Assembly (NCBI GenBank): GCA_021323945.1
Contig: JAJPKA010000018.1
Coordinates: forward strand, 62,001-126,000
From: Pseudomonadota bacterium
GTDB taxonomy: Bacteria; Desulfobacterota; Binatia; Binatales; Binataceae
Length of the DNA: 64,000 bases
Direction: 5' to 3'
Made by a program: the position numbers and the translations under genes. Within the stretch, counting starts at the first letter, position 1, and each line of letters opens with the position of its first letter. Shown piece by piece: positions 26,897-36,002 of this stretch. The notes beneath the pieces are model-generated. The model worked only from the letters and a program-made list of their open reading frames with translations, was not told the origin of the DNA and ran no database searches.

Positions 26897-27619
26897 ATGG
26901 ATTCCCTGAAGACTTCGACAATTGTCCTGGTGTTAGTCCTCGCCATTGGCGCTTGTACCAGCCAACCATCCGTCCCAGAATCCAATTCGCAGGATCTCGC
27001 CCCGGTAACCAGTATCAATCCCGAAGAACCGCGCACGATCACCGATCTCTCCCAGATTTCACCTGCCAAAGCCCTGCCGACACCGCTGCAAGGCGTGAGC
27101 TCCAGCTCCGCTTCGCCGAGCGCCCGGGTTTCTGATGCGATCGTACAGCAGAACGTAGAGCGGTTGTTCGTCTCTAACCTCGATCAGCTGCGCTATCACG
27201 AGGGAGCGCGGGATGCTCCGGGCGAGACCGCACTACTTAACGATAAGGCGCGAGAATTTTCCGAATTCTCTTATCAGCTGCTAAACCAGACACTCAAAGA
27301 GGCGCGTAGCATCGAGCCCGAGCGACTCGCCGGACGCAAATTGCCACTCGACCTGGCTCCGATGATATTGACGGCGGTAATGGATGCTCAGGGGCGGCTG
27401 ACCGAGATCGCAATCAATTCGCACTCTGGCGATCGGGAGGTCGACCAGATTATCATCGATGCCTGCAAACGAGGCCTATGGTCCCGCAATCCACCCGCCC
27501 AGGCGGCAGATTCGGATGGAATGTACCGGATCAGGGTTAAGGGATATATCCGAGCATACGTTATAGATTTGAAGGGCCGTTATAAGTACGAAACGCAATT
27601 GAGCCTTGGACTTCTTTAG
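26897..27619 (+). CDS. lipoprotein with TonB-like C-terminal domain
   Basis: The 240-residue protein has a signal peptide (TSTIVLVLVLAIGAC) whose Cys18 should carry lipid. A Ser/Pro-rich spacer of about 60 residues follows. The last 100 residues (from LDLAPMILTAVMDAQGRLTEIAINSHSGDREVD to the RVKGYIRAYV region) have the strand pattern of a TonB/TolA-like C-terminal energy-transfer domain, although there is no N-terminal membrane anchor helix of TonB type. It is divergent from rpmE. The exact role is unknown; it may be a periplasmic partner of an envelope machine. Confidence 0.7.
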   Translation: MDSLKTSTIVLVLVLAIGACTSQPSVPESNSQDLAPVTSINPEEPRTITDLSQISPAKALPTPLQGVSSSSASPSARVSDAIVQQNVERLFVSNLDQLRYHEGARDAPGETALLNDKAREFSEFSYQLLNQTLKEARSIEPERLAGRKLPLDLAPMILTAVMDAQGRLTEIAINSHSGDREVDQIIIDACKRGLWSRNPPAQAADSDGMYRIRVKGYIRAYVIDLKGRYKYETQLSLGLL

Positions 27620-27667
27620 CGGTCGCGAGCTTGATAGCGCCTGTCGTCTGATAGTGAGGTCGCTGCA

Positions 27668-28492
27668 ATGAAATATGGAGTTGCGGTCCGTAACATGGGC
27701 CCGCAATCTACTGCGGCCACGATCCGTGCATGCGCGGCTGCTGCCGAGTCGCTCGGATATGACGCGTTGTTCGTCTCTGACCACCTTTGCATCCCCCCCG
27801 ACCAGACAGAGGGTTCAGGCGGACGCTATCTCGATGTGCTGACGACCCTCGCATACCTGGCTGGAATAACCAAGCGAATCCGGCTCGGCATTTCGGTGCT
27901 GGTAGCGCCCTACCGACCGCCTGTCTTAACTGCGAAGCAGGTGGCGACAATCCAGGAGCTCTCAGGCGGCCGTTTGATCCTGGGCATTGGCGTGGGATGG
28001 ATGAAGCCTGAATTCGAGGCGCTCGGAGTGGATGTACGGCAGCGCGGACGAGCGACTGATGAGACATTACGAGTGATTCATCATCTGTTCCGGAATCAGG
28101 CGTCGGCCTACCAAGGCGACCTGGTGAAGTTTCCCGCGTTTGTATTTTTGCCCTGTCCCGCCAGACCGGAAATCTGGATCGGAGGAAATAGCGAGAAAGC
28201 GCTCACCCGAGTGCTCGAGTTCGGTGACGGTTGGCATCCGATGATGTCGGCTGACCGGCTGAAGCCTGCCGTTTTTCAGCTGAAGCAACAACTTGCCTCT
28301 CGGCACAGGTCAAATGTTGAAATCGTCGTGCGAAGAGGGATGAAATTCGACGATATCAGTGCCGCAAAGGCCAAGCTGACGGCAGAACTAGACGCCGGCG
28401 CAACCTATTTCATTCTCGATCTCGGCCGCTATCGCAGCGAAAAAGAGTTCGCCGCAGGGGCCGAGACGTTTATTCAGAAAGTCGCCCTATAA
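27668..28492 (+). CDS. LLM-class F420-dependent oxidoreductase
   Basis: A 274-residue luciferase-like barrel with YDALFVSDHLCIPP, RIRLGISVLVAPYRPP, the cofactor loop SGGRLILGIGVGWMKPEFEALG, and PEIWIGGNSEKALTRVLEFGDGWHP. This pattern is that of F420-dependent (TIGR03619-type) enzymes. The ATG at 27668 lies 48 bases after the preceding lipoprotein. The convergent neighbour is a CoA transferase, so a role in breakdown of a CoA-linked or aromatic compound is possible but unproven. Confidence 0.9.
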   Translation: MKYGVAVRNMGPQSTAATIRACAAAAESLGYDALFVSDHLCIPPDQTEGSGGRYLDVLTTLAYLAGITKRIRLGISVLVAPYRPPVLTAKQVATIQELSGGRLILGIGVGWMKPEFEALGVDVRQRGRATDETLRVIHHLFRNQASAYQGDLVKFPAFVFLPCPARPEIWIGGNSEKALTRVLEFGDGWHPMMSADRLKPAVFQLKQQLASRHRSNVEIVVRRGMKFDDISAAKAKLTAELDAGATYFILDLGRYRSEKEFAAGAETFIQKVAL

Positions 28493-28523
28493 GGGACTGG
28501 AGGTCTGTCGGGAAAACCATCTG

Positions 28524-29780
28524 TCAAATGACGTTATCCTGCTTCAGCTGCTCCAGCTCCTCGCCAGTGATGCCCAATAATTCACCGTAAACTCGCTGAT
28601 TATCGTGACCTATTCCAGGAGAGCCGCGCCAGATTCTACCCGGAGTTAGCGAGAACTTGGGCACTACACCGATCCCCTTTACAGGTCCGGCCAGCAGATC
28701 CTCCCATTGTACGTGCATGGCGCGTGCCTGGTAGTGAGGATTTTCTGCCATATCTTTGGCGGTCATGATTGGTGAGCACGGCACCTGAGCTTCATTTAGA
28801 ATTCGGACGACCTCGGCCGTGGTTCGCTCAGCGATCCATCCTCGCAGGATCGCGTCGAATTCAATTCCCTCAATCGACTCCAGATTGACACGCGCGCTTT
28901 CCCACTTAGGGTCATTAGGGTCAAGCCCGATCGCCTGCAGGAGCCTCTTATAGACTTCACTCAGGGCGCCCACGACCACCCATCCATCGCTCGTTTCAAA
29001 ACTGTCAAGTGGCTGGAAACCCTGAGCCTTGTTGCCTGAGCGCTCCCGCACCAGTCCCTTTTGAAAATATTCGACCATTGTTCCACCGATAGTCCGATGG
29101 ATGGCCTCGTACTGGGCGAGATCGATAACCTGCCCCTTGCCGAATTGGCGCGCGTAGATCAGACCTGCCAGGGATGACCATAATGTGAATAGAGCAGTAA
29201 TGTAATCACCGGTCCACGGAGCCGCGCGCGAAGGCGGCTTGTCTGGAAAACCAGTCTGGTACATCGTGCCGCCGAATGCCTGACCAACGATGTCGTAAGA
29301 CGTTCGTGACGGATACCCAGGAGCTCCGTCCTGCCCGTAGCCCGAGACGTGAGTAACGACCAAAGTCGGATTGACATTCAAAACCGTGGCATCATCGAGG
29401 CCCCAGCGCGGATAAGTGCCGGGCTTGGAACTCTCCATCCAAATATCGCAGAGCGGAAGCAACTGGAGAAAAAGTTCACGGCCTCGCGGCTTTGAAAAGT
29501 CGAGCGACACGCAAAAGACATTGCGCCGCTCCTGGACCCAGTTTGTCGCAATCGGCCCCGAGCCGTCATTAGTATCCAGACAGATTCCCAATTTGCGCCA
29601 GCCGACGTCACCCACTCCGGGCCGCTCGACCTGAATCACCTCGGCTCCCATTTCGGCCGCGAGCTCCGCGGCAAATGGCTGGGCAATCAAGGTACCGGTC
29701 GAAATGATCCTAACCCCCTGCAATGGGCCAAATGGCTCGGGAATCAACGATTTTGCTTTCATTTTTTCAACCAAGCCCAC
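28524..29780 (-). CDS. CaiB/BaiF (family III) CoA transferase
   Basis: 418 residues with LQGVRIISTGTLIAQPFAAEL, MGAEVIQVERPG, VFCVSLDFSKPRGRELFL, and a WTGDYITALF segment with the Asp at the catalytic position. The C-terminal SLTPGRIWRGSPGIGHDNQRVYGE is the usual end of the family. It is clearly different from the copy at 19428-20657, so the two probably serve different acids. The GTG at 29780 is preferred because GGGAG lies five bases upstream; the ATG at 29762 is an alternative. Confidence 0.92.
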   Translation of the reverse strand: MGLVEKMKAKSLIPEPFGPLQGVRIISTGTLIAQPFAAELAAEMGAEVIQVERPGVGDVGWRKLGICLDTNDGSGPIATNWVQERRNVFCVSLDFSKPRGRELFLQLLPLCDIWMESSKPGTYPRWGLDDATVLNVNPTLVVTHVSGYGQDGAPGYPSRTSYDIVGQAFGGTMYQTGFPDKPPSRAAPWTGDYITALFTLWSSLAGLIYARQFGKGQVIDLAQYEAIHRTIGGTMVEYFQKGLVRERSGNKAQGFQPLDSFETSDGWVVVGALSEVYKRLLQAIGLDPNDPKWESARVNLESIEGIEFDAILRGWIAERTTAEVVRILNEAQVPCSPIMTAKDMAENPHYQARAMHVQWEDLLAGPVKGIGVVPKFSLTPGRIWRGSPGIGHDNQRVYGELLGITGEELEQLKQDNVI

Positions 29781-29917
29781 ACACTCCCATTTTTAGCCAT
29801 AATGCTCGGGTCAAATAATGAGATTGTGCGGCGACCAATTCCTCTCATCGCGTTCGGCTCCCCACGATTCTGCCTGACGCCAAGCAAATATTTCCAGGTT
29901 CGACCCCGTCGTTGAAT

Positions 29918-29946
29918 TTGACAATTTTGTAGCGGTACCGGATAAC
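29918..29946 (+). promoter_or_regulatory. sigma-70-type promoter before the amidohydrolase gene
   Basis: A perfect TTGACA (29918-29923) is followed, after 17 bases, by GATAAC (29941-29946), which matches four of six bases of the -10 consensus. The gene start is 57 bases downstream, with AAGGAGG as its ribosome site. Confidence 0.55.
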
Positions 29947-30002
29947 TCGTAATGCAAATTGAAGGGTCGGCCTAGCATTCAAAAGCAAGGAGGTCCGGGT
30001 CG

Positions 30003-31274
30003 ATGAGCCGCACATTCTTTCGCCATGTCAACTTAATCGACGGCATCAATCCGCCCAAGAAAAATTCCGTTGTGGTCGTTGAGGGCGAGCGCATTACAAA
30101 CGTTTGCAGCGTCGCCGATGCTCCTGTGCCCGCGGTTAACGACCTGGTCTATGATGTGGATGGACGTGCCCTCATGCCGGGCATGATCCAGTGTCATTAC
30201 CATGTAGCCTACGACAATATTAGCAGCCTGTTCGACCTCGACCTCAAGCATCCCCCTACGATGCTCACATTAATAGCAGCAAAGAACGCAGAATTATTGT
30301 TGCGCTGCGGTTTCACCGGTGCGGTAGGTGCTGGGTCACTGCATAATATCGACGTGACGTTGAAACAGGCGATCAGCCGAGGGTTGATCGAGGGTCCGCG
30401 CTTTTTGGCGTGCGGTCGCGACATTGTTACCACCGGCGATTCGGTCGACTTCCATCCCAGTTGGTGGAAGCTTCAGATGGAAGGTCTGGGGCGTATCTGC
30501 GATGGACCAGACGAATTTCGCAAAGCGGTCCGTGATGAGATTAAACAAGGAGTCGATATCATCAAGCTCTATCCGACCGGAGGCCATGGACTTGCGTGGC
30601 CGGCGGACGTCATGACGATGACCCTGGATGAGATGAAGGCAGCCGCCGACGCGGCACACGAACGGGGCAAGAAAATCCGCGGCCACATCGTCTCGAAGCG
30701 GGGTATCCTCGCTGGCTTGGAGGCAAACCTCGATGTCATCGACCATGCCGATATGATGGATGAGGAATGCATCGAGCGGCTGGTTGAGCGAGGTGCATTT
30801 GTGGTTCCGAGCCTCTACTTCCCCTATATGGTCGTCGAAGAGAAAAGACGCACCGGTCGAAGCAGTTGGAGTGGGGTCGAGGAAATGGAGCACGGCCTGG
30901 AAAATTCGCGCCGGATTTTGCCCAAGGCCAATGCTGCCGGAGTTAAGTTTGTCATCGGTGATGACTTCGGAACCGCGGCAATGCCCCACGGAGATTATGC
31001 GAAGGAACTCGAAGCGTACACCAATGGGGTCGGCATTTCGCCGCTTGACGTGATTCGCTGGGCGACCATTAACGGCGCCGAGCTACTCGGAATGAAAAAC
31101 GATTTGGGCACCATCGAGCCGGGCAAGTTAGCCGATCTATTGGTCGTCAACGGCGATCCCTCGAGCGATATTACCGTTTTGCAAGACCGCGCTAATCTGC
31201 ATGTGATCATGAAGGGCGGCAAGTTCGTCGAGTGCCAGCTTACCCCTTCCAAGGTTACTGCGAAGGCCGCCTAA
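30003..31274 (+). CDS. metal-dependent amidohydrolase (imidazolonepropionase/prolidase-like)
   Basis: The 423-residue enzyme has the COG1228-type amidohydrolase plan: an N-terminal beta sandwich, then GMIQCHYH with the metal-binding H-x-H, IIKLYPTGGH with the likely bridging (carboxylated) Lys, RGHIVS, VIDHAD, and the late Asp in VIGDDFG. The end, GTIEPGKLADLLVVNGDP, closes the sandwich. It hydrolyses an unknown cyclic amide, dipeptide or carbamate. It has an unusually good ribosome site (AAGGAGG, nine bases before the ATG) and a clear promoter, so it is likely well expressed and separately regulated. Confidence 0.9.
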   Translation: MSRTFFRHVNLIDGINPPKKNSVVVVEGERITNVCSVADAPVPAVNDLVYDVDGRALMPGMIQCHYHVAYDNISSLFDLDLKHPPTMLTLIAAKNAELLLRCGFTGAVGAGSLHNIDVTLKQAISRGLIEGPRFLACGRDIVTTGDSVDFHPSWWKLQMEGLGRICDGPDEFRKAVRDEIKQGVDIIKLYPTGGHGLAWPADVMTMTLDEMKAAADAAHERGKKIRGHIVSKRGILAGLEANLDVIDHADMMDEECIERLVERGAFVVPSLYFPYMVVEEKRRTGRSSWSGVEEMEHGLENSRRILPKANAAGVKFVIGDDFGTAAMPHGDYAKELEAYTNGVGISPLDVIRWATINGAELLGMKNDLGTIEPGKLADLLVVNGDPSSDITVLQDRANLHVIMKGGKFVECQLTPSKVTAKAA

Positions 31275-31326
31275 GGTTGGCCTTGAGCACTGAACCGCCC
31301 ATTTGGGGCTGCGGAATGACATAGGA

Positions 31327-32715
31327 TCACTCGGCGCCAACCACCGGAGACCTCTGTGGCAAAGGTGAGGCCAACTCGCGCGGAATTGTATTGAGCGGCT
31401 CGAGCAAGGCAATTTCCTCTTTGCCGCTGACTCCCAATTCCTTGAAGCGCCGGGCCGCAGGCAGTACGCGCGATTCCAACGAGCCTACGACCCGGTTGTA
31501 TTTGTCGACGCAACCTTTCATTCCCCTTCCCAAGTCGGCAAGCAGGCCTGCCACAGCGGCAAGGCGCTGATACAGCTCTTTGCTGAGTTCGCTTATTTGC
31601 TGAGCATTTTCGGCAAGTTGTTGATGACGCCAGCCATATGCTACGGCACGAAGCAGCGCGATGAGGGTCGTCGGTGTGGCCAGGATGACGCGCTGGCCTG
31701 CTCCATATTCGATGAGCGAGGGATCGGCTTCGAGCGCAGCGCTAAAGAAGCTCTCACCCGGCAAAAACAGCACGACAAATTCCGGAGTGGGCTTGAGGTA
31801 ATCCCAATAGGATTTTGCCGCGAGCTTAGTCATGTGCTCGCGGACCTGGCGCGCATGGTCTTTAAGTCGTGCCAGCTTGCCCTCATCATTAGCGGCTTGC
31901 AGCGCATCGAGGTAAGCCTGCAATGGTACTTTGGCGTCGATGATCAGATTCCTGCCACCCGGCAGCAGCACCCGTAAGTCAGGGCGCAGCTTGCCGTCGG
32001 GCCCGTCAAGGTTTGGCTGCTCGATAAAGTCGCAGTACTTTACCATGCCCGCGATTTCGACCACGCGCTTGAGCTGGATTTCTCCCCAACGACCTCGTAC
32101 GGCCGGTGTGCGGAGTGCGTTGACCAAATTAGCGGTCTCGGCACGTAAATCGTCCTGGGTATCGACTAATGATTTGAGCTGAGTCGAAAGCGCAGCATAT
32201 GCTTGGCCGCGGCTGGACTCCAGCGCGCGAAGCTGATCGTCCATCTTCTGTAGGGACTCCTTTAGCGGAACCACGACCCCCTCAATCGCTTTGTGGCGGG
32301 CGTCAAGGTCCGCCAAGGCACGCTGTTCAATCGCCCCCAGGTTCTCTCGTGCCAAAGCGAGGAAGCGCTCACTATTGCGGCTCAATGCTTCGGCGGCAAT
32401 TGATTGGAAGGCGTCGGTGAGGGCGTCTCTGGCCTGCTGTAGCAGAGTTCGTTGTTCTTCGATTGCACGCCGGAGCTCATCACTTCGAGCGTTCGCTTCC
32501 GCGCTTTTGCTTTCACTCTCACGCAGCGTACGCTGAAGCTCGGCAACTTCCGCTTTGCGTTCTTCCAGTTCCGCGCGTAATGCACCGATTTGGCCGGAGA
32601 GTCCAGCTGCTCGTGACTCGGCTGACCGAACGGCGCGGGCAGAGGTAACTTCGTGAAAAAACCAGCCGACGACGAAGCCGAAGATTACGAGGCCGAGCAA
32701 GCCCACAGTTGCCAT
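31327..32715 (-). CDS. rmuC: DNA recombination protein RmuC homologue
   Basis: 462 residues: an N-terminal membrane helix (LLGLVIFGFVVGWFF), a coiled coil over about residues 30-125 rich in Ala, Glu and Arg, then the RmuC core with GRWGEIQLKRVVEIAGM, RPDLRVLLPGGRNLIIDAKVPLQ and FLPGESFFSAALEADPSLIEYG. The core has a nuclease-like fold and limits inversions at short repeats in E. coli. GGAGGTGGAG precedes the ATG. It converges with the amidohydrolase. Confidence 0.94.
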   Translation of the reverse strand: MATVGLLGLVIFGFVVGWFFHEVTSARAVRSAESRAAGLSGQIGALRAELEERKAEVAELQRTLRESESKSAEANARSDELRRAIEEQRTLLQQARDALTDAFQSIAAEALSRNSERFLALARENLGAIEQRALADLDARHKAIEGVVVPLKESLQKMDDQLRALESSRGQAYAALSTQLKSLVDTQDDLRAETANLVNALRTPAVRGRWGEIQLKRVVEIAGMVKYCDFIEQPNLDGPDGKLRPDLRVLLPGGRNLIIDAKVPLQAYLDALQAANDEGKLARLKDHARQVREHMTKLAAKSYWDYLKPTPEFVVLFLPGESFFSAALEADPSLIEYGAGQRVILATPTTLIALLRAVAYGWRHQQLAENAQQISELSKELYQRLAAVAGLLADLGRGMKGCVDKYNRVVGSLESRVLPAARRFKELGVSGKEEIALLEPLNTIPRELASPLPQRSPVVGAE

Positions 32716-32897
32716 CTACTCCACCTCCACGAGCCCATTTCACCTGTGGCTGAGAATTTATTTGATCGGCACCGTCGGGGCCTAGTCCGCCCGCATAATA
32801 AAGCCACAAGCTTCCATCATCACGATGAACAATGACCAGCGGCAACAGGGATGATAATTTGCAGAAATGAGACTCGGAGTTTAAAGGAGAGCTCCGA

Positions 32898-32921
32898 ATG
32901 AACGGTGAGAGAATTACTTAA
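32898..32921 (+). other. seven-codon minicistron overlapping the ArsA-like start
   Basis: ATG at 32898 follows AAAGGAG at ideal distance and reads MNGERIT before a TAA at 32919. It overlaps the GTG start of the ATPase in another frame. It might couple or damp translation of the ATPase, or the gene may contain a frame error near its start. Confidence 0.3.
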
Positions 32922-34089
32922 AGAAAGCTCTATACTGATAGTGTTAGGAAACGGCGGGGTTGGTAAGACAACCGCCGCCGCTGCCCTAGGCCTGGCCGCA
33001 GCCTGTGAAGGACTAAACACGGCGCTCATAACGGTGGATCCAGCGTTTCGCCTGCGGGAAGCCCTGGGCCTGCAGCACTTGTCAGCCGAGCCCGCCAGGA
33101 TAGACCGTCGTCGCCTGAGAAGCGCCGGTCTTGATTGCTCCATTCGGCTGTCTGCGATGAGGCTGGATGTGAAGCGTACGTGGGATGCCCTGGTTGGCAA
33201 GTTCATCAAAGATCCACAGTTACGCCGCCGGATACGAGATAACGCTTTTTATCGAAGCCTGTCTGAGCAATTTGCTGGAGCCGAAGCATACGCGGCACTT
33301 GAGCAAATCGAGGAACTGCACAACTCCGGTAGGTTCGACCTCGCCGTGGTCGACACTCCGCCGGCCGCGCATGCCTTGGCGTTTTTCGAAACACCGGCTT
33401 CGCTGGTGGACTTACTGAACTTGCCCGCCGCGCGATGGTTTGCGAGGCAGGCTTCGACCAGTCGCCCGGCGTTGTCGCTGGCCAACCGTGCCGCCGGTTT
33501 TGTCATTGCGCAGCTCGAAGCCTTCACTGGGACAGCGACATTCTCTGCGATATCCGACTTCTTCTCTGCCGCGGCGGAGGCAATCGGCGAGCTAGGCGAA
33601 CAGTTTCGCCGAGCTGATGCCATGGTAAGCTCCAGACGCACGAATTTCGTGCTCGTGACTACTCCGGAGGAGAGCCGCCTTAAGGACGCAGAGAAATTGT
33701 TAAGGTTCGCCGACCAGCGCCACCTGAACGTGGGCGGCGTTATTCTCAATCGCATCGGAGACCAACTTACCTTTGACGCCCTTCGCAGTCCGCGCCGCAA
33801 GCGTGTGGCGCATCTGGCAGAAATTGCGAGTTTACAAGAACTGCTGACACGCGATGGTTTCAACAGCACCCGGCTGATTACTTATCTCGAGCACTACAGG
33901 GAGCATCAAATAGGTGAGCTCGGGCGAGCAGCCAGGTTTGTCCGTCTTTTGCCAGAGCAGCTCCAAGTTGCAGCAATCCCGACAGTGGAGATGCGGATCC
34001 CCTATTTACGCTCATTGGCCAGCCTGGCAGACCTGCTAGCTCGCTCGCCCGCTCGTAGGATTCTGCGGCAGGCAGAACATCTCTTTTGA
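32905..34089 (+). CDS. ArsA-type ATPase
   Basis: The 394-residue P-loop protein has a deviant Walker A, LIVLGNGGVGKTTAAAAL, LITVDPAFRLREAL, a DLAVVDTPPAAHALAFF segment (Walker B and switch) and VILNRIG near the nucleotide site. It matches ArsA/Get3-like ATPases, which chaperone membrane proteins or drive anion efflux. There is no ArsB or duplicated half, so arsenite export is not implied. The GTG at 32905 is chosen because it gives the family N-terminus; the best-placed ribosome site (AAAGGAG) instead serves an overlapping seven-codon ATG frame at 32898-32921. Confidence 0.85.
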   Translation: MRELLKESSILIVLGNGGVGKTTAAAALGLAAACEGLNTALITVDPAFRLREALGLQHLSAEPARIDRRRLRSAGLDCSIRLSAMRLDVKRTWDALVGKFIKDPQLRRRIRDNAFYRSLSEQFAGAEAYAALEQIEELHNSGRFDLAVVDTPPAAHALAFFETPASLVDLLNLPAARWFARQASTSRPALSLANRAAGFVIAQLEAFTGTATFSAISDFFSAAAEAIGELGEQFRRADAMVSSRRTNFVLVTTPEESRLKDAEKLLRFADQRHLNVGGVILNRIGDQLTFDALRSPRRKRVAHLAEIASLQELLTRDGFNSTRLITYLEHYREHQIGELGRAARFVRLLPEQLQVAAIPTVEMRIPYLRSLASLADLLARSPARRILRQAEHLF

Positions 34090-34359
34090 GGCCGGCAACT
34101 GACTCACAGCGAAAACGGTATGAAATGGGGGAAATATCAGCATTGGGGACACGCCGGCGCTGGTCCGACGGTGAGATGAAATGGATTCGTTTCTCTTTAA
34201 AGGAATTCATCTGTGGGCCTGTAGCAGAATGAGCTAGATTGCGTCTATTCTCCCGATCAACAATGCGACGCCGTAGGGGACCGTAAGCGACCAGGACCGA
34301 CGTAATCTCGGACCAGACCCGGCCAGCGGCCCAAGCCACGGCAAGACGGAGGCGGCCTG

Positions 34360-35607
34360 ATGAAGCAGATCCATACCGAACGCGAGCAGCGGTTTATTGA
34401 CCTCGCGGCCAAGCTCGCCGATGACTTTGCCCAGCGCGCCGCGCAGCACGATGAGGACGAATCCTTTCCTTTTGAGAACTATGAGCAGATGAGGGAATGC
34501 AATTACACCAATCTGATCATTCCGGAAGAATTCGGCGGTCTCGGCGCGACGCTGCTTGAGCGGATCAAAGCCCAGGAGCGGCTGGCGCAGGGCGATGGCG
34601 CAACCGCGCTGGCGATTAATATGCATTTTAATGTTCTCGGCTTGCTGGTCGACCTCTACAAGCGGGATGGTCGTCGGCGCGCCAGCGAATCGTCGCGGCG
34701 GGACGGCCCGCCCCGCATTGTGGTGGAGACCGAGAACATTACCGAAAAATTGAGCAGAATCGGCCGTGAGCGCCTGATCTGCGGTGGCTCCGGTTCAGAG
34801 CCCGACAATGCCGTCATCAACCTCAGGCCTCGTACCGAGGCGCGGCGTGTCGAGGGCGGTTTCCTGGTGAATGGCCGGAAGATCTTCGGCACCCAAAGTG
34901 TTCGTCTTGATTATTTTTTCGCCGAAGCCACCTGGCCGGATGCGCCAAATGGGCCTACAATCATAACCTTTTTCATTGAGCCAAAGCACACGCCAGGTCT
35001 AATTTTCAAAGACGACTGGCATACGATGGGGATGAGGTCGACGGCTTCACGCGGTTCAGAACTAAAAGATGCCTACGTCCCTGACTCGGCAGTGATTCTA
35101 CGGCGTGCCGTGTCAAACAGCGCCATTATCACACGGGTGTTCGCCAAAGCGCCGTTCTCAATCGGTGCGCCATACGTGGGCATTGCAGTGGCCGCGCGCG
35201 ATTTTGTGGTCGAGTTTATGCGCGACCGACCCCGCTACCCTTTGAAAAAACCCATGAGCCATTTGCCGGCCGTGTTCAACAAGGTGGGTGAAATGGACTT
35301 GCTCATCGAGGGTGCACGAGCGGCTATGTGGAAGGCGGCGGCCGAAGTCGAGTATGATGATCCAGCTAGCTGGGCGCGCAAAGCAATCGCCGCGTGCATG
35401 ATTGCGCGTGAGAACTCGGTTCGGGTGGTCGACCTAGCGCTTCGTGCGGTGGGTGGCGCGTCGTATTTTAAACGCCTACCCCTGGAACGCCTGTTCCGCG
35501 ATGTTCGTGCAGGCCTGTATCATCCGTTTGATCCCGACGAAAGTATCGAGTTCCTGGGACGAAGCGCGTTTGGCCTGCCCATGGGCGATGCCGAAGACTA
35601 CCTGTGA
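34360..35607 (+). CDS. acyl-CoA dehydrogenase family flavoprotein, divergent
   Basis: The 415-residue protein has the acyl-CoA dehydrogenase fold: helical N-domain with IPEEFGGLGATLLE, a middle beta domain with GGFLVNGRKIFGTQS, WHTMGMRSTASRGSELKDAYVP, and a helical C-domain with ALRAVGGASYFKRLPLERLFRDVRAGLYHPFDPDE. The usual TGSEPG region reads GGSGSEPDN, and residues 105-125 are rich in Arg and Ser. The catalytic Glu of medium-chain enzymes (YEGT region) is not obvious, so it might be a flavin monooxygenase-like relative such as DszC. The ATG has GGAGG upstream. Confidence 0.85.
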   Translation: MKQIHTEREQRFIDLAAKLADDFAQRAAQHDEDESFPFENYEQMRECNYTNLIIPEEFGGLGATLLERIKAQERLAQGDGATALAINMHFNVLGLLVDLYKRDGRRRASESSRRDGPPRIVVETENITEKLSRIGRERLICGGSGSEPDNAVINLRPRTEARRVEGGFLVNGRKIFGTQSVRLDYFFAEATWPDAPNGPTIITFFIEPKHTPGLIFKDDWHTMGMRSTASRGSELKDAYVPDSAVILRRAVSNSAIITRVFAKAPFSIGAPYVGIAVAARDFVVEFMRDRPRYPLKKPMSHLPAVFNKVGEMDLLIEGARAAMWKAAAEVEYDDPASWARKAIAACMIARENSVRVVDLALRAVGGASYFKRLPLERLFRDVRAGLYHPFDPDESIEFLGRSAFGLPMGDAEDYL

Positions 35608-36002
35608 CTGAGCAACACGTTCTGGCGTTCGCTTTGTGCTGAGGACTCGATGCGGCAATGGCCATGATGAGGTCAGCTTCGCCTGAACCGAACCGCCCTG
35701 CTTACCGGTCCCACGCGCCGGATCGTGCAGCTGAAGGATATCGGTGACACCCTGGGCTCAACGGCTTGCAGTTCCGCTAAGACCAAGAAACCCGGACTGA
35801 TTGTCAGGTTGAAGTAACCCGGTGGCAAAGAGGAGCCGCTCGTTCTCGGTCGAGCAAGCCATCAACGGAACGGCATATCATTGCAAAGATTTTAGCGTTC
35901 GCGACTGGCTACGACGCGAGCCGAGAGCGCGCGTGGACGGTCCTATAACATCCATTCTCGTGTGCGCTTCACCGGCTCGGTCCTGATAAAATAGGGGAAT
36001 CT
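35608..36002. other. 395-base spacer before uvrB
   Basis: I see no coding region. No LexA-type CTGT-N8-ACAG box is seen near uvrB. A TAAAAT hexamer at 35987-35992 lies too close to the uvrB start, with no good -35, to call it a promoter. Confidence 0.4.

Noticed and set aside
32905-34089. Arsenite efflux pump component
   Set aside because: Only one P-loop half and no arsB or arsR nearby; the ArsA-like fold alone does not imply arsenic resistance.
35608-36002. LexA/SOS box for uvrB
   Set aside because: No CTGT-N8-ACAG or close variant found near the gene.
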